Assembly: GCF_013336795.1 (NCBI RefSeq)
Contig: NZ_JAAFZT010000035.1
Span: 124,001-188,000 of the forward strand
Length of the DNA: 64,000 bases
Direction: 5' to 3'
From: Alteripontixanthobacter muriae
GTDB lineage: Bacteria > Pseudomonadota > Alphaproteobacteria > Sphingomonadales > Sphingomonadaceae
The number at the start of each line of letters is the position of its first letter. The first letter of the stretch is position 1. The notes beneath the pieces are model-generated. The model was given only the letters and a program-made list of their open reading frames with translations, searched no databases and had not been told where the DNA came from. Below, piece by piece: positions 43,127-51,175 of this stretch. Position numbers and translations under genes: made by a program.

Positions 43127-43976
43127 ACCTACCCTGCTGTTTCACCTGAGCGACATTCATTTCGGTCTGGAAAGCAACGTCGCTCTTGACTGGGTGAGGG
43201 ACGAAATCGCCCGGCACCGGCCCGATGCAGTGCTGATCACCGGCGACCTGACCATGCGGGCGCGGCACCGCGAATTTGCCGCCGCGCGCGAATGGATCAC
43301 GACGCTGGATGTGCCGGTCACCGTCGAGGTGGGCAATCACGACATGCCCTATTTCAATGTGATCGAGCGCTTCTTCAATCCGTACAAGCGATTCGAGGGC
43401 ATGGAAGCCGTGGTTGAACGTGCTCTCGATTTGCCCGGCATTGCGGTTGTCCCGCTGAAAACAGCTGTTCGCGCCCAGCCCCGCTTCAACTGGTCCAAGG
43501 GCTGGGTGACGAATAGCGCCTTGAAGAAGGCACTTGCGCAGATCGACGCCCTGCCGAAGGGCAAACAGGCACTGGTGACGGTGCACCACCCGCTGGTGGA
43601 GGTCGGGACTCAGGGCACTGCTCTTACCAAGCATGGCCAGAAGGCGCTGACCGAGCTTGCGAAGCGCGATGTGCTGGCCGTGCTATCGGGCCATGTGCAC
43701 GACGCCTTCGACCTTGTGCACGAGACGGTCAACGGACCGGTGCGGATGGTCGGTGCGGGCACCTTGTCGAAGCGAGTCAGATCGACCCCGCAAAGCTTCA
43801 ATGAATTGCGCATCGACTCAGCCGGATTGCGTGTCGAAGTTCGCAATATGGAAAATATCGAAAACGACGCCATGCGGATCCTCGATGTACCCGAAGATGC
43901 GACTCCGCCGCGCCGCCCGGGCGAACCGATCGCGCCTGCCGGACGGGTGCCGCGAACCGATCCGCCGGTTCACTGA
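43119..43976 (+). CDS. Calcineurin-like metallophosphoesterase
   Basis: 285 aa from the ATG at 43119, overlapping the kinase stop. Di-metal phosphoesterase motifs in order: HLSDIHFG, ITGDLTM, VGNHDMP, VHHPLVE and LSGHVHDAF. The proximity to the lipid kinase suggests a linked phosphorylation/dephosphorylation role, an inference from coupling only. A strong terminator follows the stop. Confidence 0.9.
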   Translation: MAEPTLLFHLSDIHFGLESNVALDWVRDEIARHRPDAVLITGDLTMRARHREFAAAREWITTLDVPVTVEVGNHDMPYFNVIERFFNPYKRFEGMEAVVERALDLPGIAVVPLKTAVRAQPRFNWSKGWVTNSALKKALAQIDALPKGKQALVTVHHPLVEVGTQGTALTKHGQKALTELAKRDVLAVLSGHVHDAFDLVHETVNGPVRMVGAGTLSKRVRSTPQSFNELRIDSAGLRVEVRNMENIENDAMRILDVPEDATPPRRPGEPIAPAGRVPRTDPPVH

Positions 43977-44000
43977 TCGGGTAGTGCATCGCCGAAATGA

Positions 44001-44034
44001 AAAAAGGGGCGGCCCGCGAAGGCCGCCCCTTTTT
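44001..44034. terminator. Strong bidirectional terminator between the phosphoesterase and rpsI
   Basis: AAAAAGGGGCGGCC and GGCCGCCCCTTTTT pair perfectly around a short CGCGAA loop, giving a U-tract on either strand. It lies between convergent genes and serves both. Confidence 0.9.
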
Positions 44035-44055
44035 GTTTGTGTATCGAAAAGCCGA

Positions 44056-44706
44056 TCAGCGCTTCGAGAACTGGAAGCTCTTGCGGGCCTTGGCGCGGCC
44101 ATACTTCTTACGTTCGACCACGCGGCTGTCGCGGGTGAGGAAGCCAGCGGCCTTGACCGTGCTGCGCAGTGCGGGCTCGTAACGCGTCAGAGCCTGGCTG
44201 ATGCCGTGCTTCACAGCGCCGGCCTGACCGGACAGACCGCCGCCCGAAACGGTGGCAACCACGTCATACTGGTCTTCGCGATCGGTAATGGCGAAGGGCT
44301 GGTTGATGACGAGGCGCAGCGTGGGACGTGCGAAATACACTTCCTGCTCGCGGCCGTTGATCGTGACCTTGCCCTTGCCGGGCTTCAGCCAGACGCGGGC
44401 GACCGCATCCTTGCGGCGACCGGTGGCATAGGCGCGGCCATACTGGTCCAGTTCCTGCTCTCGCAGCGGCATGGTGGGCGCACGCGGTTCGCTGGGCTCG
44501 CCGCCGACCGCATCGGCATCGGGCGTGTCGCCGGCGATGCTCTTGAGGTCGGACAGATCGGTTACAGTCGTGCCCTTGGTGCCGGGCGTGTCCGTGTCCG
44601 TCGTGGTCGGCGGCGTCACGGCAGGCTGTGCGGCATCGTTGGTCACGGCTGCGCTGTCGGTGCCCTTGGTTTCGGGCGTGTCCGTGGTGGTGTTTTCGTC
44701 GGCCAT
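44056..44706 (-). CDS. rpsI: 30S ribosomal protein S9 with a long N-terminal extension
   Basis: 216 aa, against about 130 in E. coli. The C-terminal part (about 88-216) is a normal S9: [40 protein letters not shown] and the basic tail [18 protein letters not shown] that reaches the P-site tRNA. The first 85 residues are acidic, Thr/Pro/Asp-rich and include near-repeats [11 protein letters not shown] and [11 protein letters not shown]. It follows rplM with a 1-bp TAATG overlap. Confidence 0.95.
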   Translation of the reverse strand: MADENTTTDTPETKGTDSAAVTNDAAQPAVTPPTTTDTDTPGTKGTTVTDLSDLKSIAGDTPDADAVGGEPSEPRAPTMPLREQELDQYGRAYATGRRKDAVARVWLKPGKGKVTINGREQEVYFARPTLRLVINQPFAITDREDQYDVVATVSGGGLSGQAGAVKHGISQALTRYEPALRSTVKAAGFLTRDSRVVERKKYGRAKARKSFQFSKR

Positions 44707-45185
44707 TATGCGGACACCTTGTTCTTGCGATTCATCGAGGCAACATCGAGGGTTTCGGGCTGCTGGCCATCATGCGGATGCTCGGTCCCGGCATAGAGAT
44801 GCAGGGCCTTCAGCTGCGCACGGCCAAGCGGACCGCGCGGGATCATCCGCGTCACGGCCTTTTCCAGCACGCGTTCGGGAAAACGGCCTTCCAGCACCTT
44901 CTGCGGTGTGGTTTCCTTGATCCCGCCGACATAGCCGGTGTGCTTGTAATAGACCTTGTCGGTCGTCTTGTTGCCGGTAAAACGCACCTTGTCGGCATTG
45001 ATGACGATGACATGGTCACCGCAATCGACATGCGGCGTGAAGCTCGGCTTGTGCTTGCCGCGCAGATGGTTGGCGATCACCACGGCCAGGCGGCCGACGA
45101 CGAGGTTTTCCGCGTCGATGATGTGCCATTTCTTTTCGACCTCTGCCGGTTTGATCGACCGGGTGGTCTTGCTGAGAGCCTTCAT
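44706..45185 (-). CDS. rplM: 50S ribosomal protein L13
   Basis: 159 aa. One of the first proteins to assemble on 23S r[31 protein letters not shown] near 25-52, [19 protein letters not shown] and [21 protein letters not shown] are conserved L13 segments. The leader (45186-45320) is 135 bp long and may hold the promoter; TTGACT on the minus strand within it is -35-like. First gene of the rplM-rpsI operon. Confidence 0.97.
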   Translation of the reverse strand: MKALSKTTRSIKPAEVEKKWHIIDAENLVVGRLAVVIANHLRGKHKPSFTPHVDCGDHVIVINADKVRFTGNKTTDKVYYKHTGYVGGIKETTPQKVLEGRFPERVLEKAVTRMIPRGPLGRAQLKALHLYAGTEHPHDGQQPETLDVASMNRKNKVSA

Positions 45186-45320
45186 GGGCCAATATTCCCT
45201 GATTTGCGAATTTACGCTTGCGACTCGGCCAGCGGCCTTTCGCGAAGTGGCCGCGATCTGTGCGCTTGGACCCGTAAAGTCAAGCAGAGCGGGCTTTTGC
45301 GAGGAGGTATAATGATACCT

Positions 45321-46445
45321 CTATGTTGCAGGCGCTGGTGGGAGGCTCTTGTGATCGGCTGCTTTGCGACTCTGCCTTCCGGCGATGTGCGCGCCCCAGG
45401 CGGCCGCTGCCACCAGCAGTGCGCCCACCATCTGGTGCGCCACGGCGAGCCATAGAGCCACACCTGACGTCACCGTGGCGATGCCCAGCAGGATCTGCGT
45501 TCCAAGCAGAGCATTTATCGCGATGGATGCCGATCGCCCGCTTGCCTCGCCGCCTGCTTTCGTGCGGCGCGCCAGCATGAAGAGGGCAATCGCAGCGACG
45601 AAGGCCCACCAGCGATGCGCAAAGTGCAGCAGGAAAGGATCGTGCGTCAGCGCGTGAAAGAAGCCGCGCGAAGTATCGTATTCGGGGACGATGCCCCCCT
45701 GCATCAGCGGCCAGCTGTCCGAAGCCAGCCCGGCATTCAGGCCCGCAACCCAGGCGCCCAGCAGCAACTGCAGGAAAAATATAAGGCTTACCGCAAGGGA
45801 AAAGCCGGTCAGCGAGGCGCGGGGCCGGCCCCTTGCCAGCAGGCGCAGATCCAGCGCCGTCCAGACCAGCCCGGCGAGGGTAAACAGCGCCGTCAGCAGA
45901 TGGATCGAGAGCCAGAAATGGCTGACATCCGTCATCTGTGTCGAAAGGCCCGACCGCACCATGAACCAGCCGAAAACGCCCTGCAGCCCTCCGAGCGCCA
46001 GCAGGGCCACCAGGCGCGACCGATATCCTGCAGGAATGGCACCGCGAATCCAGAACCAAGCCAGCGGCAGAGCGAAGGCGAGGCCGATCAGCCGCCCAAT
46101 GAAGCGGTGCGCCCATTCCCAGAAATAGATGAATTTATAGTCCGCCAGCGTCATGCCCGCGGGGCCGGTCACCTGCTGATATTCGCCGATCTGCCGATAG
46201 GCGGCGAATTCCGCCTGCCAGGCTGCTTCGCTCAATGGCGGCAGGGCTCCGGTGACGGGCTTCCACTCGGTAATGGAAAGGCCGGACTCGGTCAGGCGCG
46301 TGATGCCGCCGATCACGACCATGACAACGACCAGCGCAGCGACGGTAAGCAGCCAGTTCGCGATCGCGATGGGCCGCAGAACGGATGTGCCGGTCGTCTG
46401 ACCGGACGGCACGTCGCGTTCGTCCATGACGTGGGTTGCAGCCAT
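45321..46445 (-). CDS. ctaA: Heme A synthase (COX15/CtaA)
   Basis: 374 aa with about eight membrane helices. Oxidises the C8 methyl of heme O to make heme A for cytochrome oxidase. GGITRLTESGLSITEWKPVTGALPP near 45-69, YFWEWAHRFIGRLIGL with the heme-ligand His, FMVRSGL and HFAHRWWAF with the second His pair, and SGVALWLAVAHQMVGALL near the end are present. Long family form as in alphaproteobacteria and mitochondria. A 7-bp perfect hairpin (45304-45321) lies right after the stop, without a T-run. Confidence 0.93.
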   Translation of the reverse strand: MAATHVMDERDVPSGQTTGTSVLRPIAIANWLLTVAALVVVMVVIGGITRLTESGLSITEWKPVTGALPPLSEAAWQAEFAAYRQIGEYQQVTGPAGMTLADYKFIYFWEWAHRFIGRLIGLAFALPLAWFWIRGAIPAGYRSRLVALLALGGLQGVFGWFMVRSGLSTQMTDVSHFWLSIHLLTALFTLAGLVWTALDLRLLARGRPRASLTGFSLAVSLIFFLQLLLGAWVAGLNAGLASDSWPLMQGGIVPEYDTSRGFFHALTHDPFLLHFAHRWWAFVAAIALFMLARRTKAGGEASGRSASIAINALLGTQILLGIATVTSGVALWLAVAHQMVGALLVAAAAWGAHIAGRQSRKAADHKSLPPAPAT

Positions 46446-46546
46446 GCAGCCTAAATGCGGCCGGTCGCGCCCAAGCGCAAGACCCTTCGCCCACGTTGTT
46501 CAGCTCGCAACGAAAGTGCCAGCTTACATATTTCAGCACTTGCGCA

Positions 46547-46563
46547 ATGTGATAATGTTACAT
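46547..46563. promoter_or_regulatory. Imperfect palindrome upstream of merC, Zur/Fur-box-like
   Basis: ATGTGATAATGTTACAT has 12 of 16 symmetric positions and ends 11 bp before the merC start. AT-rich palindromes with ATGT-ACAT ends are typical of Zur and Fur family operators. No regulator gene is adjacent; the assignment rests on resemblance only. Confidence 0.35.
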
Positions 46564-46574
46564 ACAAAGAGGGC

Positions 46575-46964
46575 ATGAGTGATACCGGCAATACTGCCCA
46601 GCGTCCTGATCGGGCCAAGGGACACATGGACCGTGCCGGCATCTGGTTGTCCGGCCTCTGCGCAGTGCATTGCGTTGCCAGCATTTTCATCGTTTCGGCC
46701 TTGGGCCTGGGGGGGCAGTTTTTCTTTGCCCCCTGGATCCACCGCTTCGGCCTTGCGGTGGCGCTGGTCATCGCCGCCGTGGCAATCGGCTGGGGAGCGC
46801 TGCGCCATCGCCGGGCGGCACCTTTCGTCACGGCCATGACCGGTCTTTCCTTCATGGGCGGAGCACTGGCCGTGCCTCATGGCGTGGAGGAAGCGGTCCT
46901 GACGATTATCGGCGTGCTGCTCGTGTCATTGGGCCACATACTGAACTTGCGCGCGGCGCATTGA
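46575..46964 (+). CDS. MerC-domain membrane protein
   Basis: 129 aa from the ATG at 46575; longer in-frame readings run through the possible operator. MerC family with four hydrophobic segments. The metal-binding pair Cys-x3-Cys is in [13 protein letters not shown] near the first helix. MerC was named for mercury uptake, but many chromosomal copies without mer genes are linked to zinc homeostasis. The thiazole synthase gene starts 17 bp downstream, so they are probably co-transcribed. Confidence 0.82.
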   Translation: MSDTGNTAQRPDRAKGHMDRAGIWLSGLCAVHCVASIFIVSALGLGGQFFFAPWIHRFGLAVALVIAAVAIGWGALRHRRAAPFVTAMTGLSFMGGALAVPHGVEEAVLTIIGVLLVSLGHILNLRAAH

Positions 46965-46981
46965 ACGCTATTTCGCAGGGC

Positions 46982-48019
46982 ATGAACGCCCCCGAACCAG
47001 CCTCGCCACAGACCTCCGCCGATCATGCCCAGCGCGTGATATCCGTCACCGTCAATGGCGACGTCCGCCGCACGGCCGCCGCGACTGTTGCGGAACTGGC
47101 ACAGGAACTGGAGCTCGATCCGGCCAAGGTGGCCGTGGAGCATAATGGACAGATTGCACCGCGATCCACTCTAGGCACGGCTGCGCTCTCCGACGGCGAT
47201 GTGCTGGAGATCGTGCACTTCGTGGGCGGCGGGGAGTCTTCCACCGAGGATGACGATAGCTGGACCGTCGCTGGCCGCACCTTCCGCTCCCGGCTGATCG
47301 TCGGCACGGGCAAATACCGCGATTTTCAGCAGAACGCCGCTGCCGTGGAGGCGAGCGGCGCAGAGATCGTGACCGTCGCTGTGCGCCGCGTGAACGTCTC
47401 CGATCCCAAGGCACCGATGCTGACCGATTTTATTGATCCGGCGAAGATCACCTATCTGCCGAACACGGCGGGATGCTTCAATGCAGAGGATGCAATCCGC
47501 ACATTGCGCCTCGCGCGCGAAGCGGGCGGATGGGATCTGGTGAAGCTGGAGGTGCTGGGCGAGGCCCGCACGCTGTATCCCGACATGCGCGAGACGCTGA
47601 AAGCGACTGAAATCCTCGCCGGCGAAGGCTTCCTGCCCATGGTCTATTGCGCCGATGATCCGATTGCCGCGAAACAGCTGGAAGACGCTGGCGCGGTCGC
47701 GATCATGCCATTGGGCGCGCCCATCGGGTCGGGCCTCGGCATTCAGAACCGAGTGACGATCCGCCTGATAGTAGAAGGAGCCAGCGTTCCCGTGCTGGTG
47801 GATGCAGGGGTCGGAACCGCCAGCGATGCGGCGGTAGCGATGGAACTCGGCTGCGACGGCGTGTTGATGAACACGGCCATTGCCGAAGCGAAAGACCCGA
47901 TCCGCATGGCCCGCGCGATGCGGTTGGCGGTAGAAAGCGGGCGTGAGGCATACCGGTCGGGAAGGATGGCCACGCGCCGTTATGCCGACCCGAGCAGTCC
48001 GCTCGCCGGACTGATCTAG
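46982..48019 (+). CDS. thiG: Fused sulfur carrier ThiS - thiazole synthase ThiG
   Basis: 345 aa from the ATG at 46982. Residues about 19-84 are a ThiS ubiquitin-like domain ([20 protein letters not shown] to [12 protein letters not shown]). After an acidic linker (SSTEDDDS) comes a full ThiG TIM barrel (about 93-345) with [19 protein letters not shown] and [15 protein letters not shown]. ThiG makes the thiazole phosphate of thiamine from DXP, dehydroglycine and ThiS-thiocarboxylate. ThiS normally needs a free C-terminal GlyGly, which is internal here. No TPP riboswitch was seen upstream. Confidence 0.93.
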   Translation: MNAPEPASPQTSADHAQRVISVTVNGDVRRTAAATVAELAQELELDPAKVAVEHNGQIAPRSTLGTAALSDGDVLEIVHFVGGGESSTEDDDSWTVAGRTFRSRLIVGTGKYRDFQQNAAAVEASGAEIVTVAVRRVNVSDPKAPMLTDFIDPAKITYLPNTAGCFNAEDAIRTLRLAREAGGWDLVKLEVLGEARTLYPDMRETLKATEILAGEGFLPMVYCADDPIAAKQLEDAGAVAIMPLGAPIGSGLGIQNRVTIRLIVEGASVPVLVDAGVGTASDAAVAMELGCDGVLMNTAIAEAKDPIRMARAMRLAVESGREAYRSGRMATRRYADPSSPLAGLI

Positions 48020-48115
48020 AAAGCGTCTTCAACCTTTAGGCATCCAGCGCTGGATCGTGGTTACCGGCCCTTAACCTTATTCGGCGAAACTGATTCTGCA
48101 CAATGGAGCGGGATC

Positions 48116-48643
48116 ATGGAGACGACCGGTAATTACTCGCTGACGATCGCTGAAATGCGTGAATTCGCAAGCTTTGCGCCTGCGGAGCAACGCTTTATTC
48201 GCCGCAGTCTGGACGTTGCCCTCTGCCGGAACGACGCCTTCAGGCGCTGGGCACGCGATGCAGACGAGAACCGCGACATTCGCCGCCAGCATCTCGCCTA
48301 TCGCGGGTTGGAAAACCTGCGGGACGCCATTCCTTTCGGCGGAGAGATCGAAGGCGTGGAGAGCTTCCTGGGTCGCCTGATCGCCCTAGCCGCAAGAGAC
48401 CTGGCGCAGGAACGCCTGACCTGCTTCTCCGCCTTCCGCTTCCTGTATGAGAGGCTACTCGGCGCAGAGGCGCGCCCGTGGTTGCCGGCGGCCTTCTGCG
48501 GCGCCGCCGCACTGCCGCAGATCCGCCCGGCCTGGCGGCGGGAACTGCTCCAGTCCATCAGCGAAACCGCGGCAACCGCACCGGGCTGGTCGAGCCGCGA
48601 ACCGGGCTTCTTTCCCGAATTCATTGCGTTGGAAGAAGTGTAA
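48116..48643 (+). CDS. Hypothetical alpha-helical protein
   Basis: 175 aa. GAGCGGG precedes the ATG. Predicted all-helical, rich in Arg, Ala, Leu and Phe, with no membrane segment or signal peptide. Segments such as QRFIRRSLDVALCRNDAFRRW and ARDLAQERLTCFSAFRFLYERL suggest amphipathic helices. No family or catalytic motif was recognised. Transcribed towards the next unknown gene with a 56-bp gap. Confidence 0.55.
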   Translation: METTGNYSLTIAEMREFASFAPAEQRFIRRSLDVALCRNDAFRRWARDADENRDIRRQHLAYRGLENLRDAIPFGGEIEGVESFLGRLIALAARDLAQERLTCFSAFRFLYERLLGAEARPWLPAAFCGAAALPQIRPAWRRELLQSISETAATAPGWSSREPGFFPEFIALEEV

Positions 48644-48699
48644 GCCGAGGCCGTTTGGCAGCAACCGCTCTTTAACCGGTCGTATGTCAGTCCTGCTGG

Positions 48700-49269
48700 A
48701 TGAACGCGCCTCTCCTTTTGCCGCTTGGCAAGCCCCCGAGCCCCGCCGAACTGATCCACGTTGCCACAATCTGGCGCGGAGCAATGCTCAATCTTTTCGC
48801 CCGTTGCGAGGTTCTTGTTCACGAAGCCTTGCTGGCGATCGAGAGTGCCGGAGTGACCCTTCCAAAAAATGCACGCCATGTGGGTGCGAGAGCACGCCTC
48901 AATGTCCTGTCCAACCTGATCGAACAGCACGAACTGAACGGGGGTGGGAAGGCAGTGCGGGGGCGCCTTGCGGAGTGGGAGAAACTAATGGATCAACGCT
49001 GCGCGCTAGCGCACGGGGTTTTCGAATTCACTCAGGGCAAGGCGGTCCTGCGGCATACTGATTTCACGGGCGGAAAAGAGAAGGCGCGCAGCTACGGACC
49101 GCTGGGCTGGCAGGACATGCTTTCGCAGCTGGGAGAGCTTGAAAAGCTGCAGAATGACCTGCGGAGCCAGCTTGGTCAGGTCCGAGCTGATTGCCGGAAC
49201 AGGAAATTGGCAGCGGGCTCCGCGAAAACCACCGAGGTGAAGCAAGCTACCGCGCCCCAGACGGTCTAA
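48700..49269 (+). CDS. Hypothetical protein with a HEPN-like R-x4-H motif
   Basis: 189 aa. Mostly helical. The segment MDQRCALAHGVFEF (98-111) has Arg100 and His105 in the R-x4-H arrangement of HEPN-domain RNases, at the start of a helix after a charged helix, as in that fold. Nothing else diagnostic is seen and no nucleotidyltransferase partner adjoins. The tail is Lys/Thr/Ala-rich. Convergent with the acyl-CoA ligase gene (4-bp overlap of the ends). Family assignment tentative. Confidence 0.55.
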   Translation: MNAPLLLPLGKPPSPAELIHVATIWRGAMLNLFARCEVLVHEALLAIESAGVTLPKNARHVGARARLNVLSNLIEQHELNGGGKAVRGRLAEWEKLMDQRCALAHGVFEFTQGKAVLRHTDFTGGKEKARSYGPLGWQDMLSQLGELEKLQNDLRSQLGQVRADCRNRKLAAGSAKTTEVKQATAPQTV

Positions 49270-51113
49270 CGCTTGTAGAGTGCGTTCAGCCGGTCGCCGT
49301 AGATGTCGCGTATCTTGTGGCGGCGAATCTTCAGGCTGGGCGTCATCTGTTCGTTTTCTATCGCGAATTCCTCATCCGCGAAGGCGAACTGCCGCACCCG
49401 TTCGATCACGGACAATTCTTCGTTCACCCGGTCGATGCCGGCTCGAACCGCAGCCCTGAACTCAGACAGTTCCTTCAGCGTGGCCAAATCGGCCGGTTGC
49501 CCGTTAGCAGCCGCCCAATCCTGCGCCCACTCGGCATCTGGCACGATCAGGCCGACCAGATAGGGGCGCCTGTCGCCTGCAACCATCGCCTGTCCAATCT
49601 CGGGCTGCAGCGTCAGCATGCCTTCGATCTTTTGCGGCGCGACATTGTCGCCCTTGTCGTTGACGATCATGTCCTTCTTGCGATCGGTGATCTTGATGCG
49701 GCCGCGCTTGTCGAAATGGCCGATATCACCCGTGTGGAGCCACGGCGCATCGCCCGGCGTGGCGGGGTCGATTTGCAGGACGCGCGCGGTTTCGGCAGGG
49801 TTCTGCCAGTAACCATGCATCACCAACTCGCCGCGGCAGAGGATTTCCCCATCCTCGGCAATCCGCACTTCCACGCCGCGCAAGGGCGGCCCAACCGTGT
49901 CCATCGCGATCCCGGCAGAAGGGCGATTGCAGCTGATGATGGGGCCAGCCTCGGTCTGGCCGTAACCTTGCAGGAGCGTCAGGCCCATCGCATCGAAAAA
50001 GGTGCCCACCTCGGGATTGAGCGGCGCGCCGCCCGACACCATGGCCTTCAACCTGCCGCCGAACTTCTTGCGGATCTTGGGGCGGAGCATGGCGCCAACC
50101 ACCGCATCCATCGGCCTGTCCAGCAGCGGTGTCCGACCGGTCCGCGCGCGGTTACCTCCGATCCGCAGCGCATGGTTCATCAGGACATTGGCAGCCTTGC
50201 CCTGCTGCTTCACCTGTTTGAGAATGCGCGTTCGCAGCACTTCGAACAGGCGCGGCACCACAACCATGATGGTCGGTTGCACTTCCTCGATATTGCTGGC
50301 CAGCTTGTCGAGACCTTCGGCATAATAGATTTCGGCACCCAGGCCGAGCGGCAGATATTGCCCGCCGGTATGTTCATAGGCGTGGGACAGGGGCAGGAAG
50401 CTGAGAAAGCGTTCCTTCTCCCACTTGAAATCCTGCGCGATCACTTCGGCAGCGCCATGCACATTGCACATGATGGCGCCATGATGCTGCATCACCCCGC
50501 GCGGGGCACCGCCCGTGCCGCTGGTATAGATGATGCAGGCGGTATCTCCGCGCCCGATCGTCGCCATCCGCGCCCGCACCGCTGCGCGCGCGCGCGCGGC
50601 ATCGCCTGAAGTGAGCGCTGCCCAATCGTGGAACCGCAGCCCGCCCGACTGATATTGGCGCAAACCTTCCATCGGGATGAGGTCTTCGGCAATGCCGGTC
50701 CGCATGATCGCCGGCAGCAGGGGCTTGGCCAGCTTCGCGCCCGAAACGATGACCGCCCGCGCACTCGAATTGTCGAGGATATGCACATGATCGCGTTCGG
50801 TGTTGGTGGTGTAGGCGGGGACGGTGACGCAACCCGCCGCCATGATGGCGAGGTCGGCGATGCACCACTCCGGCCGGTTCTCCGAAACCAACGCTACGCG
50901 GTCGCCGTCGACCAGCCCCATGTCGCGCAGGCCTTGCGCCAGCAGGCAGACCTGATCCGCAACCTGGTTCCAACTGAGTGGAACCCAAACGCCATCCTTC
51001 TTCGCCACCAGGAAGGGTGCGTCTCCGCGCAGTTCCGCGCGGTCGAGGAACAGCGATACAAGGTTGGGAAATGTGTCGAAATCGGCCAGCTGCACTGGAA
51101 TCTCCTGCTCCAT
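49266..51113 (-). CDS. Long-chain fatty acid-CoA ligase (AMP-dependent)
   Basis: 615 aa adenylate-forming enzyme, FAA1/FadD15-like by length. The P-loop-like core IYTSGTGGAPRGVM (about 189-202), FLSFLPLSHAYEHTGG, YGQTEAGPIISCNRP and the hinge HTGDIGHFDKRGRIKITDRKKDMIV are in order. Activates fatty acids to acyl-CoA through acyl-AMP. No membrane anchor. An acyl-CoA dehydrogenase lies elsewhere in the window (1653). Confidence 0.92.
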   Translation of the reverse strand: MEQEIPVQLADFDTFPNLVSLFLDRAELRGDAPFLVAKKDGVWVPLSWNQVADQVCLLAQGLRDMGLVDGDRVALVSENRPEWCIADLAIMAAGCVTVPAYTTNTERDHVHILDNSSARAVIVSGAKLAKPLLPAIMRTGIAEDLIPMEGLRQYQSGGLRFHDWAALTSGDAARARAAVRARMATIGRGDTACIIYTSGTGGAPRGVMQHHGAIMCNVHGAAEVIAQDFKWEKERFLSFLPLSHAYEHTGGQYLPLGLGAEIYYAEGLDKLASNIEEVQPTIMVVVPRLFEVLRTRILKQVKQQGKAANVLMNHALRIGGNRARTGRTPLLDRPMDAVVGAMLRPKIRKKFGGRLKAMVSGGAPLNPEVGTFFDAMGLTLLQGYGQTEAGPIISCNRPSAGIAMDTVGPPLRGVEVRIAEDGEILCRGELVMHGYWQNPAETARVLQIDPATPGDAPWLHTGDIGHFDKRGRIKITDRKKDMIVNDKGDNVAPQKIEGMLTLQPEIGQAMVAGDRRPYLVGLIVPDAEWAQDWAAANGQPADLATLKELSEFRAAVRAGIDRVNEELSVIERVRQFAFADEEFAIENEQMTPSLKIRRHKIRDIYGDRLNALYKR

Positions 51114-51175
51114 CCCGCCGTCTAGCGCGGCTTGAACCGGCGGGTGTTAGCCACAGCACCGGTTTGCGGCAAGGT

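Noticed and set aside
46455-46981. TPP riboswitch before the thiazole gene
   Set aside because: No CUGAGA or ACCUGA-type THI-box elements could be found in the leader or in the merC upstream region.
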